From positions 186,001-250,000 of the forward strand of contig NZ_JAALDL010000002.1 in assembly GCF_011045095.1 (NCBI RefSeq): a stretch of 64,000 nt of DNA, in the 5' to 3' direction. Each line of letters starts with the position of its first letter. The first letter of the stretch is position 1. A model generated the notes under the pieces. That model did no database searches and was not told the DNA's origin. It saw only the letters and a program-made list of their open reading frames with translations. The DNA comes from Grimontia sedimenti. Lineage in GTDB: Bacteria > Pseudomonadota > Gammaproteobacteria > Enterobacterales > Vibrionaceae. A program made the position numbers and the translations under genes. Below are positions 53,401 to 61,882 of this stretch, piece by piece.

Positions 53401-55209
53401 AGATGCATTGCCCGCATCGTTAATCGTGAGGGTGAACTCAGAGGTAGTGCTGTCCCCATCGTCGTCTGTCACTTTAACCGTTAATGGCAATTCGACCTTA
53501 TCATCGGTTGGCTCATCAATCGGTTGCGACAACCTCACCTTATATTCATTACTGGTTTGATCGAGTTCGATAGTGAGCACGGTAATCGTAGTGCCAGACT
53601 CGGTGTAGCCAATCTGAATGGGATCACCATCGGCGTTGAGTTCACTTAAGGGGGTCAGCAATGATAAGGAATTCCCGTTGCTGGTGAGGCTTTCAATCAA
53701 GGTTTGAAAACTGCTGTCGAGTTGCCATGTGAGTGAGGCAATATCATCACTGCCTACCGCTAACCCTAGCGATTCAGAGGTAATCGAAGCAGGCTCGCCA
53801 ACCATTGGATCAGTCAGCGTTGAATCTGCCGCGTCGATTAGTGGCGTTATCCCATCTTCCACTTTATAAGTCACGCTGATTGGCGCATTGAGTGGGTCTC
53901 CATCCGAATCTTGTACCTGCAGATCGACTTTAATGTCGAAGATTTCCTCGTCCGTACCCGAAGCCGATGCAATAGTGACCCATTGGTTATCCGCAAACTG
54001 GCCGGGATCAAGGTGATCCAACGAACCATCCAAGGTAAAGACTGACGCAATGGAAATACCTTGCGCGCCCGTACCAGAGGTTTGACTGGCCGTTAACGTG
54101 ATATTGACGATTTCGCTGCCGTCCGGCTTAGTTCCTGTAATTTCGACAACATTGCCCGTTTTAGTGAACTGGAAAGACAGCGCCTCACCGCCAGAAGTCA
54201 GCTCACTAAGCTCGGTTTGAAGGCCGGTGAGATTTGCAATTTCAAGGGTGTCAGGAACCAATCTGTCTGCCGCTGCATCTAGCGTTATGGTGCCATTTGC
54301 GACCAAAGCAGGCTCTTCCAGCTGGTCTTCAGTGAGTTCATACTGCCCTTCTATGGTTGCGTTTTCTCCCGAAGCGTTATCACCATCTTCAAACGTGACG
54401 GTAAAGGTGCCAACGCCGCTGTCCCCGTCCCTATCTGTTGCCTCAACGGTCACCGGAATCAAGGTGTCATTGGTCGCTTCTGACTCATCAATCGTGGCAT
54501 TTTGGGTGACAACGTAGGCATATTGATCTGTCGACCCCGCGACAGGTTGGAGGGTGATGCTAAGCACAAGGGTGGAAGGGTCGCTATCGAGGCTAACGCG
54601 GATGTCGTTATCTTCGATAACAAAGGAAGTCGATGCACCGTTGCTGGTAATCGCACTCAAGGCATCGGAAAGTTCCGTGGTCTCTACAAAACGAATCAAT
54701 GCCAGTGCATCACTGTTTACATCCAGATTGATGGGAATGGGCTCGGAAACATACTCCACGTTGTTTTCATCAATGGTGATGCTGTCAGGGCTAAGTGTTG
54801 GATCGGCACCATCTAACACGGCCACTGTGGCACTGACGGGGGAATCCAGCGCATTGCCGCTAACGTCTTGCCCTTGGATCTCCATCGCTATGTTGATGGC
54901 ATCCCCCGCCACTGTCACCAAACCCGCACTGTTACCCTCCGCGTTGTGGTCCAGTGGTGCATTCAAGGTAACAGAGACCGTCAATGACACATCCCTGCCA
55001 ACCTGTTCGCCTGCCACTTCAATAATGACAACGGGTTCGCCATTTAGGCTCCCAGTGATGGTTTTGCCATCTGCAGAAAGACCATATTCCAGTGGCTCAC
55101 CGCCGCTTTGTGTATCTGCGGTCAGCTCAGCGATTAACGCTTCCGCTACCGTCGGCTCAATCACAAAGCTGGTCGCATCCAACGGTAAAGAGCTTGCAGT
55201 GATCAACAC
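50245..55209 (-). CDS. adhesin segment 2: DUF5801-like tandem repeats
   Basis: About 1,654 residues in frame; the true coding sequence of this frame reaches up to the C run at 55295 and ends near 50480, where the frame changes. The last ~75 residues printed in this frame (after TIKDGA) are out of frame. It holds four long repeats of about 325 residues, each with NGTITLDAxxDRL, LTSGGxxLxF, GAQGxxIxSVFTLxxPLDH, WVTIxxASG, EEIFDIK, and GSDDIxSLxWQLD. The repeat type matches what I know as DUF5801 repeats of RTX proteins. Confidence 0.8.
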   Translation of the reverse strand: MLITASSLPLDATSFVIEPTVAEALIAELTADTQSGGEPLEYGLSADGKTITGSLNGEPVVIIEVAGEQVGRDVSLTVSVTLNAPLDHNAEGNSAGLVTVAGDAINIAMEIQGQDVSGNALDSPVSATVAVLDGADPTLSPDSITIDENNVEYVSEPIPINLDVNSDALALIRFVETTELSDALSAITSNGASTSFVIEDNDIRVSLDSDPSTLVLSITLQPVAGSTDQYAYVVTQNATIDESEATNDTLIPVTVEATDRDGDSGVGTFTVTFEDGDNASGENATIEGQYELTEDQLEEPALVANGTITLDAAADRLVPDTLEIANLTGLQTELSELTSGGEALSFQFTKTGNVVEITGTKPDGSEIVNITLTASQTSGTGAQGISIASVFTLDGSLDHLDPGQFADNQWVTIASASGTDEEIFDIKVDLQVQDSDGDPLNAPISVTYKVEDGITPLIDAADSTLTDPMVGEPASITSESLGLAVGSDDIASLTWQLDSSFQTLIESLTSNGNSLSLLTPLSELNADGDPIQIGYTESGTTITVLTIELDQTSNEYKVRLSQPIDEPTDDKVELPLTVKVTDDDGDSTTSEFTLTINDAGNASGESATESGGFEITENQLNEPAQTANGTITLDAKTDRLQPDSLSIANLSELQSELNELTSGGDSLTFSIEPGTAGNVIELVGKKADGTEVVSLTLTTTQQPGSGAQGISIASVFTLNEPLDHIEDSKFTDNKWVTINPASGGSEEIFDIKLQLQVLDTDNDALDDPIEVTYSIEDGIHPVIDAADLELVDPLKGGSASTVSGSLGLTIGSDDIESLVWQLDSTFQTTIEGFTSNGNALSLLTPLSDINDSNQPIEIGYVDGTGTTITVMTVTLDQVNNDYDVVLSQPIDQTTSNDKIDILLSVRVTDKDGDTADSTFTVIVEDNDNANGVNVSVSGNYDLIEDQLNEPAQTANGTITLDATTDRLQPDSVFIANLSALQSELNELTSGGDALTFTIQPGTADNVIELVGKKADGTEVVSLTLTTTQISGSGAQGITIDSVFTLNLPLDHAEPDKFANNQWVTIKSASGSSEEIFDIKLQLQAKDTDDDLLDAPIEVTYSLEDGIHPEIAVQDASVTDPNSGSTAIETRSLGLDIGSDDIESLVWQLDSDFQTIVEELTSNGNTLSLLSPVSDLNDSDNPIEIGYTDGSGATVTVMTIELDAGNNQYKVTLSQSIDQPSDEKVELPLSVKVTDHDGDSDSSDFTVTVNDGSNASGESATVSGEYEITEDKLNEPAQTVNGTITLDAAADRLLPNSVSIANLTALIEELNELTSGGDALTFRIEAGTADNVITLVGEKGDGTEVISLTLTTTPSAGTGAQGLSIASVFTLSEPLDHIEESKFADNQWVTVKPASGSDDEIFAIKVQLQARDTDNDPLNTPIEVTYSVEDGINAIMEVADAELTEPANGDTPVSTTESLGLEVGSDDITSLVWDLEAALATQIEGLTSEGNALTLLTPLNELNGSNKTIEVGYIDGSGATITVLTVAIDQANNQYTATVNRPIEQPDSESVELPLSLKVTDDDGDTTTSDFTLTIKDGARQVSILSIQHSLTPLLAACARKRISALALPKEQMRFSPSSSMRLQDWKQHLMPSPAVAIKPVFNHSHFLRSLTKSS
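50490..54370 (-). repeat. four tandem ~975-bp repeats in the adhesin gene
   Basis: The NGTITLDA codons recur near 54290, 53318, 52341 and 51365, a spacing of about 975 bp (325 codons). Neighbouring copies are highly similar in protein, least so the first. Such arrays recombine and collapse in assemblies, so true copy number is uncertain. Confidence 0.8.
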
Positions 55210-55223
55210 ACTGGAAATCGTGT

Positions 55224-55838
55224 TTACCGGGTACTGATCTGGCTGTAAGTCGCTCTCGGTGATGGTGAGAGACAGAGACTCACCACCGAAGGGGGAAGAA
55301 TAGGAAGTGGATCGTCATCGGCTGGAGCGGCTGCGTTGGAAGAAAAGGTAGTATCGAACCCGGCCTGTGCCAGCACGCTGGTATTGTTGTACTGAATAAC
55401 CGCAAAGTCGCCGATAGACGAGCTGGTTCCGGCTGCACCACCTGCTGCCGGCGCTTCGAAATCCAACGTCGGATCTGCACCCGCCAAAATCGCTTGTTGC
55501 AAGGCGGCAATATCACCATCTAGCAGCGCGATTGCGTCTTCACTGTCTGCCAGCGTGACGTTTTCATCCAGCCCAATGATCTGAATGCCCTCATCATCGA
55601 GCTTGATACAGGTGGCACAGGGCTCTGTAACCAAAACGGGTTCGCCATCTTTAATGACAATGTAACGGGCGTTGGGTGACGCGATAACTATACCTTCAGC
55701 ACCCACATTTCCACTGCCGCTGACTGGCGTTGCCAGATTGTTTTGAACAAGGTAGACCTTGCCTTCTTCTACGGTGACTGACGCTGATAATTTTTCTATG
55801 TTTTCCGACGTCTCTGAGCCGGTATTTGCTGTCTTCAT
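55224..55838 (-). CDS. adhesin segment 1: N-terminal retention module
   Basis: 204 residues as read; authentic to about residue 180 (PLPILPP), after which the printed frame is shifted. Starts MKTANTGSETSENIEKLSASV with no signal peptide, as expected for type I export. The beta-rich module contains GKVYLVQNNLATPVSGSGNVG and ends AILAGADPTLDFEAPAAGGAAG. The DPT...AAGG stretch (residues 122-134) is where LapG-type proteases cut after the TAAG/PAAG site, so surface release under c-di-GMP control is likely. Divergent from the TolC gene over a 458-bp region. Confidence 0.85.
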   Translation of the reverse strand: MKTANTGSETSENIEKLSASVTVEEGKVYLVQNNLATPVSGSGNVGAEGIVIASPNARYIVIKDGEPVLVTEPCATCIKLDDEGIQIIGLDENVTLADSEDAIALLDGDIAALQQAILAGADPTLDFEAPAAGGAAGTSSSIGDFAVIQYNNTSVLAQAGFDTTFSSNAAAPADDDPLPILPPSVVSLCLSPSPRATYSQISTR

Positions 55839-56296
55839 CGATATACCTATAACGTTTACGAATCACCCAGCCAGCTGCCCCACTGTCTAGATTTACCAAC
55901 TAAATTGCAGTGAGACGGGTTTTCGAAATTGTTTGCCTATCGGATTTGGTGCGAAGTACTAATCGATCAAATTGGTAAAAAATTAATGCCTCCCAGACAG
56001 TTTGGCCTTTAGAAGTTTGCTTTGACCTGTCTCATTTCCGATAGAAAAGCGATAAAGCCCGTTTTGGGGGGTCAAATACTTTCGAACATGCCCTACTTTT
56101 TACGTTGCTAAGTCAAACATGTGATTTATCGCAATTTGTGGTCACACACCTGTCCATATATCAATGCATCCAAGCAGTTTCAGGAGAAGAATAACAGGTG
56201 AAAAAATGGCAGTTGGTTCCAGTTTTCTTTCCACATTTTGACGTTTTGACTTTTCAAATTTTACGCAGGGTCTAATTTCGCTTTGAGGGAGCATTC
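55839..56296. promoter_or_regulatory. divergent control region, adhesin / TolC
   Basis: 458 bp with no gene. CTATCGGA (55937-55944) recurs inverted as TCCGATAG (56037-56044), 92 bp apart. AT-rich promoter-like stretches lie on both sides. Adhesin and secretion pore could be co-regulated here, for instance by a c-di-GMP-responsive regulator (inference). Confidence 0.45.
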
Positions 56297-57703
56297 ATGA
56301 AGCAACGTAACACCCACTCTAGACTGCGGTTTTTGGCAAGAACATCTCGTTTCCCTACAGCTTGGAAACCAACATTAAGTGTTATCGCATTTGCACTTTG
56401 TAGCACCGGTTTAGCAGCAACCGTGCAGGCACAATCGTTGGAGCAAGCCGTTGCAACGACACTTTCACAAAATCCGACAATCAGAGAAGCCTATAACGAG
56501 TTTAAAAGTCGTGAAGCGGACATCGATGCATCACAAGGTGGTTACCTGCCTTCCGTGGATCTAGACGCCGGTATTGGTTATTCCGAATACGACAGTGACA
56601 ATAACGATGGGACTTATCATCCCAAGGACGTACGGTTGAGCCTTCGACAGTTAATTTGGGACGGCTCTATTACTTATAACGACATCAAACGCACCAAAGC
56701 AGAAGCTGAAGCACAGCGCTTTCAACTGTTAGCAGATGCTCAAGACACCGCGCTCAGCGTGACAGAAGTCTATATCGAGGTCTTGCGCTCTCAGGCGATC
56801 ATGGATCTTTCCCAAAAGAATCTGGAAACCCATGAGCGTATCTTTGGTGATATCAAAAAGCGAGCGGATTCGGGCATCAGTTCCACCGCAGATCTTTCTC
56901 AGGCGCAAGGTCGTCTGGCACAGGCACAAACCAATTTGCTGTCTGCAATGAGCAATCTCGATGACGCTGTTATCGAGTTTGAACGCATTGTAGGCGCATC
57001 TCCTCTCGATTTGGTCTTGCCGGAAGTTGATGCGCTTTTTATCCCACCAACACTGGTTGAAGCACTCACCATCGCCAAAGAAAACAACCCCGTTATTCAG
57101 GTTGCAACGAACGATGTAGAGGCCGCACACCGTCAGTACAAACAGGCTAAAGGCGACTTTCTCCCAACGTTTACCATTGAAGCCTCTCAGGAATGGGGTG
57201 AAGAGTTAGATGGTCAGCCAGGTGATACCGACGAGTTTCAGGCCATGCTGCGCATGCGCTACAACCTGTATAACGGTGGCACCGACGCGGCGGAAGCACG
57301 CAGCGCCGCATACCAAATAAATAAAGCGAAGAACATTCGCCATAACGCACATCGTCTGTTGGATGAAAGTACGCGTCTGGCATGGACAGCGAAAGAGTTG
57401 GCAGAGAAACAAACACAGTTCCTGCAACAACACGTTGATTCAGCCTCTAAGACGCTTGAAGCATACGAAAAGCAATATTTGATTGGCCGTCGTACATTGC
57501 TCGATCTGCTCAACACAGAAAACGAGTTGTTTGATGCGCGCCGCTCATACATTGATTCTCATTACGCCGGTATTTATTCAAAGTACCGGGTTTTGAATGC
57601 CACTGGCCTGCTGCTCGATGAACTGCGCGTTGATACGCCAGAAGAGTGGCAAGCTTCGGTCTACGGCAAGGACGGCAAAGATAAACAAGGAGACACCGAA
57701 TGA
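56297..57703 (+). CDS. TolC family outer membrane factor of type I secretion
   Basis: 468 residues. The signal peptide ends TVQAQS. Two OEP repeats are seen: LEQAVATTLSQNPTIREAYNEFKSREADIDASQGGYLPSVDLDAG and, in the second half, ALTIAKENNPVIQVATNDVEAAHRQYKQAKGDFLPTF-like spacing (quoted in parts). Long helical hairpins follow each. It forms the outer-membrane channel-tunnel. Position beside the giant RTX adhesin suggests it is the LapE/AggA-type pore for that protein. RBS GAGGG. Overlaps the OmpA-like gene by 4 bp. Confidence 0.92.
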   Translation: MKQRNTHSRLRFLARTSRFPTAWKPTLSVIAFALCSTGLAATVQAQSLEQAVATTLSQNPTIREAYNEFKSREADIDASQGGYLPSVDLDAGIGYSEYDSDNNDGTYHPKDVRLSLRQLIWDGSITYNDIKRTKAEAEAQRFQLLADAQDTALSVTEVYIEVLRSQAIMDLSQKNLETHERIFGDIKKRADSGISSTADLSQAQGRLAQAQTNLLSAMSNLDDAVIEFERIVGASPLDLVLPEVDALFIPPTLVEALTIAKENNPVIQVATNDVEAAHRQYKQAKGDFLPTFTIEASQEWGEELDGQPGDTDEFQAMLRMRYNLYNGGTDAAEARSAAYQINKAKNIRHNAHRLLDESTRLAWTAKELAEKQTQFLQQHVDSASKTLEAYEKQYLIGRRTLLDLLNTENELFDARRSYIDSHYAGIYSKYRVLNATGLLLDELRVDTPEEWQASVYGKDGKDKQGDTE

Positions 57704-58338
57704 TGAACGCTTTTCAGCGATACGCTGGCATGTCTCGGCAAGCTCTCAGCAGTGTATTTCTGATCATCGCGGCTCTGGTGCTGGCGGGTTGTTCCACCAG
57801 CGCTTCACAAGCCCCTGTTGCCAAACAACATGCTGATTTGTTGGATGATGACAGTGATGGCGTGATTAACGCCCGGGATGCCTGTGAAGGCACCCCTCTT
57901 GGTGCAGTCATTAACAATGATGGTTGTTCCGAAGAGCTGGAAATCAGTGCCCGTGATGACCTGCATATTCTGTTTGCTAACGATTCAGCAAAGATCCCAG
58001 CAAGCTTTATCACCGAAGTGAATGACCTCGCCCGCTTCATGAAGTCTTTCACTTACATCGTGGTTGAGCTTAACGGTTACGCGAGTGTGGTGGGCGACCC
58101 AGATTACAACCTAGCGCTTTCAGAGCGTCGAGCCAATGCCGTAAAAAGCGCACTGATCAAACAAGGCATTAGGCCGGATAGGGTTCGAATCATTGGTTAT
58201 GGCGAATCCGATCCCGTTCCTGCCCAGTCTCAGGAGCAGTCGGACATACTCAGTCGCCGCGTGACAGCGAGTGTGAAAGTATCGGAAACCGAAGTGGTTA
58301 ACAAATGGACGATCTACACGTCATCATCCGCAGAATGA
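57700..58338 (+). CDS. OmpA family lipoprotein
   Basis: 212 residues; ATG at 57700 with AAGGAG, overlapping the TolC stop (ATGA). The lipobox LVLAGC marks an outer-membrane lipoprotein. A thrombospondin type 3-like calcium motif (DDDSDGVINARDAC and GAVINNDGC) precedes a C-terminal OmpA peptidoglycan-binding domain (LNGYASVVGDPDYNLALSERRA and VRIIGYGESDPV). It is commonly found with TolC and BapA/LapA-like adhesins and may anchor the export apparatus to peptidoglycan. Confidence 0.92.
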   Translation: MMNAFQRYAGMSRQALSSVFLIIAALVLAGCSTSASQAPVAKQHADLLDDDSDGVINARDACEGTPLGAVINNDGCSEELEISARDDLHILFANDSAKIPASFITEVNDLARFMKSFTYIVVELNGYASVVGDPDYNLALSERRANAVKSALIKQGIRPDRVRIIGYGESDPVPAQSQEQSDILSRRVTASVKVSETEVVNKWTIYTSSSAE

Positions 58339-58355
58339 GATGACATCAGAAACAG

Positions 58356-58380
58356 AAAAAGGGCCGATTTGGCCCTTTTC
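58356..58380 (+). terminator. terminator of the TolC-OmpA operon
   Basis: AAAAAGGGCC-GATTT-GGCCCTTTT. Confidence 0.88.
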
Positions 58381-58424
58381 TTTTATCACTTTTCTTTTAT
58401 CGCTGATTGACTCATTAACGGCTT

Positions 58425-58766
58425 TTAGTGCAGGACAACCGGATCAAGCGTTCCCTGGTTGGTCGGTAACGCCAATAATAACCAGAAATCCAAATCTGTC
58501 TCGGTACACTTGTCTGGCGTGACTCGAATAACGCCTTTACAGCGCTTGCCGCTGGGTTGTTCAAGCAACGCACCGGGTCTTCGTAGTGCTTCTTTCATAC
58601 ACTCATCGCCAACAATGAACTGCAAGCCGTCATCATCTACGATGCTGAACAGTCGACCATGCTGGAAAAAGTAAATGCGCTCATTGTCGACTTCTTCCCG
58701 TATACCTGAAATGCCCAGCAACGCCCGGCGAACGAAGCCCGATAACTCTTGACCAGTCACACTCAT
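58425..58766 (-). CDS. small protein resembling TfoX/YjbR N-domain fold
   Basis: 113 residues from the ATG at 58766 with GGAAC upstream. The core RIYFFQHGRLFSIVDDDGLQFIVGDE, followed by a helix and DLDFWLLLALPTN, resembles the TfoX_N/YjbR pattern of a short beta sheet (gRxFalvddd.l.lk.) and helices. The match is weak and by eye. No competence-like C-terminal half, so not a full Sxy. Function unknown. Confidence 0.55.
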   Translation of the reverse strand: MSVTGQELSGFVRRALLGISGIREEVDNERIYFFQHGRLFSIVDDDGLQFIVGDECMKEALRRPGALLEQPSGKRCKGVIRVTPDKCTETDLDFWLLLALPTNQGTLDPVVLH

Positions 58767-59220
58767 TGGATTGTTCCGTATTAACTTCAACGATAATCAT
58801 TCCCAATATAGTGATATGAAACGATCTGTTAATCCTAAGGGGAGCACATTGGGACGAAAACCGTTAAAAAGTCTGACAGACTTATAATCAACTTCGTAAA
58901 ACTGTACTCATAAATATCCGGTGTTTCGAAAAAAGTATCAATCTTGAGTATTAAATCCTCTCAACCCGAAGTCACCGTGTAATGCGGGATTAAGGCGTGA
59001 ACCCGCTTTAAGCATCAGGTTGATCTCGCACACATTTCATTCTCAAGGCTTCTTGACTTTATCAACGCTGGGCTACGCTTTAACTGTGAGACATCCATCT
59101 CACCTATTTAATCGTCTGCACTCCGTTGACGTTTGATTGCGTACTTATGATTTAGGAGGTGAATCGACAGCTAGAAACCACCCTTCTGTTCGCAATGACC
59201 AATTACAAAGGAGAGACGGT
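58767..59220. other. intergenic region before cryptochrome gene
   Basis: 454 bp. A GCGGG...CCCGC hairpin lies near 58983-59005. A strong AGGAGG at 59154-59159 has no start codon at normal spacing. A GTG overlapping it would give a 21-codon frame ending in TGA that overlaps the cryptochrome ATG, but spacing makes its use doubtful. No gene otherwise. Confidence 0.5.
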
Positions 59221-60504
59221 ATGAAAGGGCTTCTATGGTTTAGACACGATTTACGATTGGCAGACAACCCTGCGCTCGTCGCCCTCTCCCGGCGCTGTAA
59301 CCAAGCCCTCATGGTTTACGTGATTGACCCTGAATGGTTTCGACCCGCTCATTTTCAATCGCGTCACTTGGGAAGATTCAGGGAGGAGTTCTTATACCAA
59401 TCTCTGCGTGCACTGGAACGTGAACTCAAAAAGCGTAAGCAACGTCTGGTTGTTAAAGTGGGTAATCCCCTCCAGGTGATACCAGATCTTTGCAAAAAGC
59501 ACGGTATCGATCTTCTGGCCGTGACTGACCACCCCGGTGTATATGAACGCCAACAAGTGGCTTACTTATCACGAACTCTCGGTTGCGAGGTCAGTGTCAG
59601 CGAGAGCTTCTCACTTTTCCTTCGTAGCCAACTCACATTTGATAAAACCACCTTCCCGCAAACTTTCAGCCAGTTCAGAAAACATGTAGAAAAGCAGAAC
59701 ATCCTCCCCTGTATCCCTATTAGCGCACCTGAATCACTGCCTAAGCACATTGATGAGCGTCGTGATATCTGGGGTGGCCAAGAGTTTGTTTACGACCTGA
59801 CGCCGTATCATGGCGGTGAAGATTCCGGCATGGTCCAACTGAACCAATTCTTCTGGAAAACCCAGGGGCTGAAAAATTACAAAGAAACCCGCAATGGATT
59901 GGATGGATGGCAGTTCTCGTCCCGTCTATCCGCATGGTTGGCAAACGGTTCAATATCTCCCCGTATTGTCGCTGCGGAGTTGGACAACTACGAGTATCGT
60001 CACGGACGGTCTGATTCCACCGAGTCCATGTATGCTGAGTTGCTGTGGCGCGAATACTTCCAATGGATGATGCATTACCATGGCGCCAGCATGTTTGCAT
60101 TTGAGGGCATTAAGAACAAACGCCCTCTTACCACTTACTATTGTCAAAACTACAAGGCCTGGGAACGAGGCACCACAGAATATCCCATTGTGAATGCCTG
60201 CATGCGTCAACTGAACCAGACCGGGTACATGTCGAATCGAGGACGTCAGATTGTTGCTTCATGTCTGGTCAATGAGCTGGGTGTGGATTGGCGATTCGGT
60301 GCAGCCTACTTCGAACAGCAGCTGATAGACTTTGACGTCGCAACCAATTACGGCAACTGGCAGTACCTGGCAGGTGTTGGCGCAGATCCCCGTGGTCAAC
60401 GTCATTTCAATCTGGAGAAGCAAACCGAAATTTACGATCCTGAAGGCTCATTCGTTGAGAAATGGGCCAATTCGAAATCGTCAGAAAGCTTGTTGAAGTA
60501 TTGA
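59221..60504 (+). CDS. DASH family cryptochrome
   Basis: 427 residues; ATG at 59221 with AAAGGAG upstream. Photolyase N-domain GLLWFRHDLRLADNPAL and FAD domain with GWQFSSRLSAWLANGSISPR, ELLWREYFQWMM and the NRGRQIVASCLVNELGVDWRFGA region split across the C-terminal domain. VATNYGNWQYLAGVGADPRG is the DASH hallmark. CRY-DASH proteins bind FAD and a folate and repair CPD lesions in single-stranded DNA or act as light sensors. Monocistronic; no MerR/LitR regulator adjacent. Confidence 0.94.
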   Translation: MKGLLWFRHDLRLADNPALVALSRRCNQALMVYVIDPEWFRPAHFQSRHLGRFREEFLYQSLRALERELKKRKQRLVVKVGNPLQVIPDLCKKHGIDLLAVTDHPGVYERQQVAYLSRTLGCEVSVSESFSLFLRSQLTFDKTTFPQTFSQFRKHVEKQNILPCIPISAPESLPKHIDERRDIWGGQEFVYDLTPYHGGEDSGMVQLNQFFWKTQGLKNYKETRNGLDGWQFSSRLSAWLANGSISPRIVAAELDNYEYRHGRSDSTESMYAELLWREYFQWMMHYHGASMFAFEGIKNKRPLTTYYCQNYKAWERGTTEYPIVNACMRQLNQTGYMSNRGRQIVASCLVNELGVDWRFGAAYFEQQLIDFDVATNYGNWQYLAGVGADPRGQRHFNLEKQTEIYDPEGSFVEKWANSKSSESLLKY

Positions 60505-60522
60505 ATATCAACTAATGCGACG

Positions 60523-60544
60523 GGCGGCCTTAGGTCGCCTTTTT
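60523..60544 (+). terminator. terminator after cryptochrome gene
   Basis: GGCGGCC-TTA-GGTCGCC (one G-U pair) then TTTTTC, 18 nt after the stop. Confidence 0.75.
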
Positions 60545-60714
60545 CTTTGCCACTGAAATCAGTAATGACTAAGTCATGCCCTTGCCTACCGTGGCCCGAA
60601 CCGGAATTCCCTCCGAATAAAATGCTTCCAGACAAATTACATTCACACCAAAATGGGCAGGCGTTACGCACTTACGAGGGAAAGGATAACCGTCCCTTTA
60701 TTGAGTGTTGGTCT

Positions 60715-61308
60715 TTACTCAAGAATTTCCAAAATGCGCTCACTCACTCGCTTGGCAAAAATCAGTGCTGAATGGGTTAATGGAAAAACTTCATGGCTTG
60801 CCATTCCGTCTATTTTCGTTTCTTCAACAAGCACGGTGCCGTCTGACTCCTCATCGCGAACCAACACCGTTGCCGGGCCAATACGCATATCCCCGGCAAT
60901 ACTGTATAGCGTTGAGCCTTTCGGCCATGTGGGTTCTTGTTCCGGCATCAGAAAGCGGCTGGACTCCTGAAACATAAAGTCACCGATCCCTATGTCTTTA
61001 AAAAACGCGGCGACCTTTGAGCCTTTGTGTGGGGTGCCCAAGGTAATAACCGTTTTTACACACCTAGACATGTCGCTGCCGTTTTCGAGATAAGCGCGCG
61101 TAATTACACCACCCATGGAGTGCGCAACAATTGCGATGTCATCACCATCAATAAAGTCATCCATCGCCCTGAACAACCCGCTCAGATCGGGCATGACGGT
61201 GTTGTAAGACAAATTCAAAACCTTGTGTCCTACACTTTCCAAGCGTTTTTCCAAGGGCAACATGGCAACACCATGCATGTACAGTCCGTGTAATAGAATG
61301 ATTTTCAT
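60715..61308 (-). CDS. alpha/beta hydrolase (lipase-like)
   Basis: 197 residues. Starts MKIILLHGLYMHGVAM with the oxyanion HG. The nucleophile elbow HSMGG has S64; a candidate Asp is in the RDEESDGTVLVEE segment, and His in the FPLTHSALIFAK end. The small size and TLGTPHKGSKVA motif (triacylglycerol lipase/PGAP1-like) suggest a minimal lipase or esterase. No signal peptide, so it acts in the cytoplasm. Substrate unknown. Confidence 0.87.
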   Translation of the reverse strand: MKIILLHGLYMHGVAMLPLEKRLESVGHKVLNLSYNTVMPDLSGLFRAMDDFIDGDDIAIVAHSMGGVITRAYLENGSDMSRCVKTVITLGTPHKGSKVAAFFKDIGIGDFMFQESSRFLMPEQEPTWPKGSTLYSIAGDMRIGPATVLVRDEESDGTVLVEETKIDGMASHEVFPLTHSALIFAKRVSERILEILE

Positions 61309-61504
61309 AATGTTCTTCTTATTCTCATTGAATCAGCCATTTTCCGTCATACCCGCGAGGTAATCATCAAACGGAACACCAGATTCATCATAACCTCAGA
61401 ACAAGTCTTTCAACTGAGACACTGCGTACACTCTTTGAATAGGTACTTTATATCGACAAACATCGTCCATGGGCAATGTATTAACACTTCGAAGGACCGA
61501 CATA

Positions 61505-61864
61505 ATGGATTTACGACACCTCCTCATTTCATCAGTTTTTGTTGCTTTACCTTTTACCGCGAGCGCAGACGATGCGTCAAAAGAAGCGGCAAAAATTGAA
61601 CAAGCGCGAGTTCATGAACTAAAAAAACTTGAAGAAGCTGCAAAGCGTGATCTGGCGGAAATTGAGCGGGAGTCGGCTAAAGACATTTCTGAAATGGAGC
61701 GCGAAGCGCAGAAACAATCTCAAGAAGAAATGGTTGAAAGTAAAAAGAAAGCCGCCGAGCAAAAACGCGAAATGATGAAAAAAGAAGCCGAAAAGAAACG
61801 TGAGCACCTGAAAAACAAGGCGAAGTGTAAAGGCAAAGAAAAAGCCTGCGAAAACGTAAGTTAA
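61505..61864 (+). CDS. small secreted Lys/Glu-rich coiled-coil protein
   Basis: 119 residues; ATG at 61505 with AAGGA upstream. The signal peptide ends TASA. The mature part is one long charged helix (EIERESAKDISEMEREAQKQ and similar), ending with CKGKEKACENVS, where two Cys may pair. Biased composition makes homology searches unreliable. Function unknown; resembles in style the next gene and the 18340 protein. Confidence 0.68.
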   Translation: MDLRHLLISSVFVALPFTASADDASKEAAKIEQARVHELKKLEEAAKRDLAEIERESAKDISEMEREAQKQSQEEMVESKKKAAEQKREMMKKEAEKKREHLKNKAKCKGKEKACENVS

Positions 61865-61882
61865 ATCTACTTCTTGAAGATG

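Larger units (their letters stand above)
42672..55838 (-). pseudogene. giant LapA/BapA-type RTX adhesin, one gene read in four frames
   Basis: Four consecutive minus-strand frames form one protein of roughly 4,380 residues. Order: retention module, DUF5801-like tandem repeats, cadherin/Ig-like repeats, RTX nonapeptides and type I secretion signal. Joints: C5 run at 55291-55295 (adding one C gives LPILPPFGGESLSLTITESD); near 50467-50482 (KDGA then SVDPVDSTLIDP); A4 run at 47417-47420 (adding one A gives ETGAKILNVALKGVADV). Each joint shifts the frame by the same step and is explained by one missing base. The protein would be secreted by a type I system, held at the surface by its N-terminal plug and cut by a LapG-like protease. 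The ABC and HlyD parts and LapD/LapG are not in the window. Confidence 0.85.

Noticed and set aside
50490-54370. The 975-bp tandem array as a CRISPR or integron-like array
   Set aside because: Repeats are coding throughout, with protein-level conservation and no spacer/repeat structure.
59154-59224. 21-codon leader peptide coupled to the cryptochrome start
   Set aside because: The GTG overlaps the AGGAGG itself, so spacing is wrong for initiation; the cryptochrome has its own AAAGGAG.
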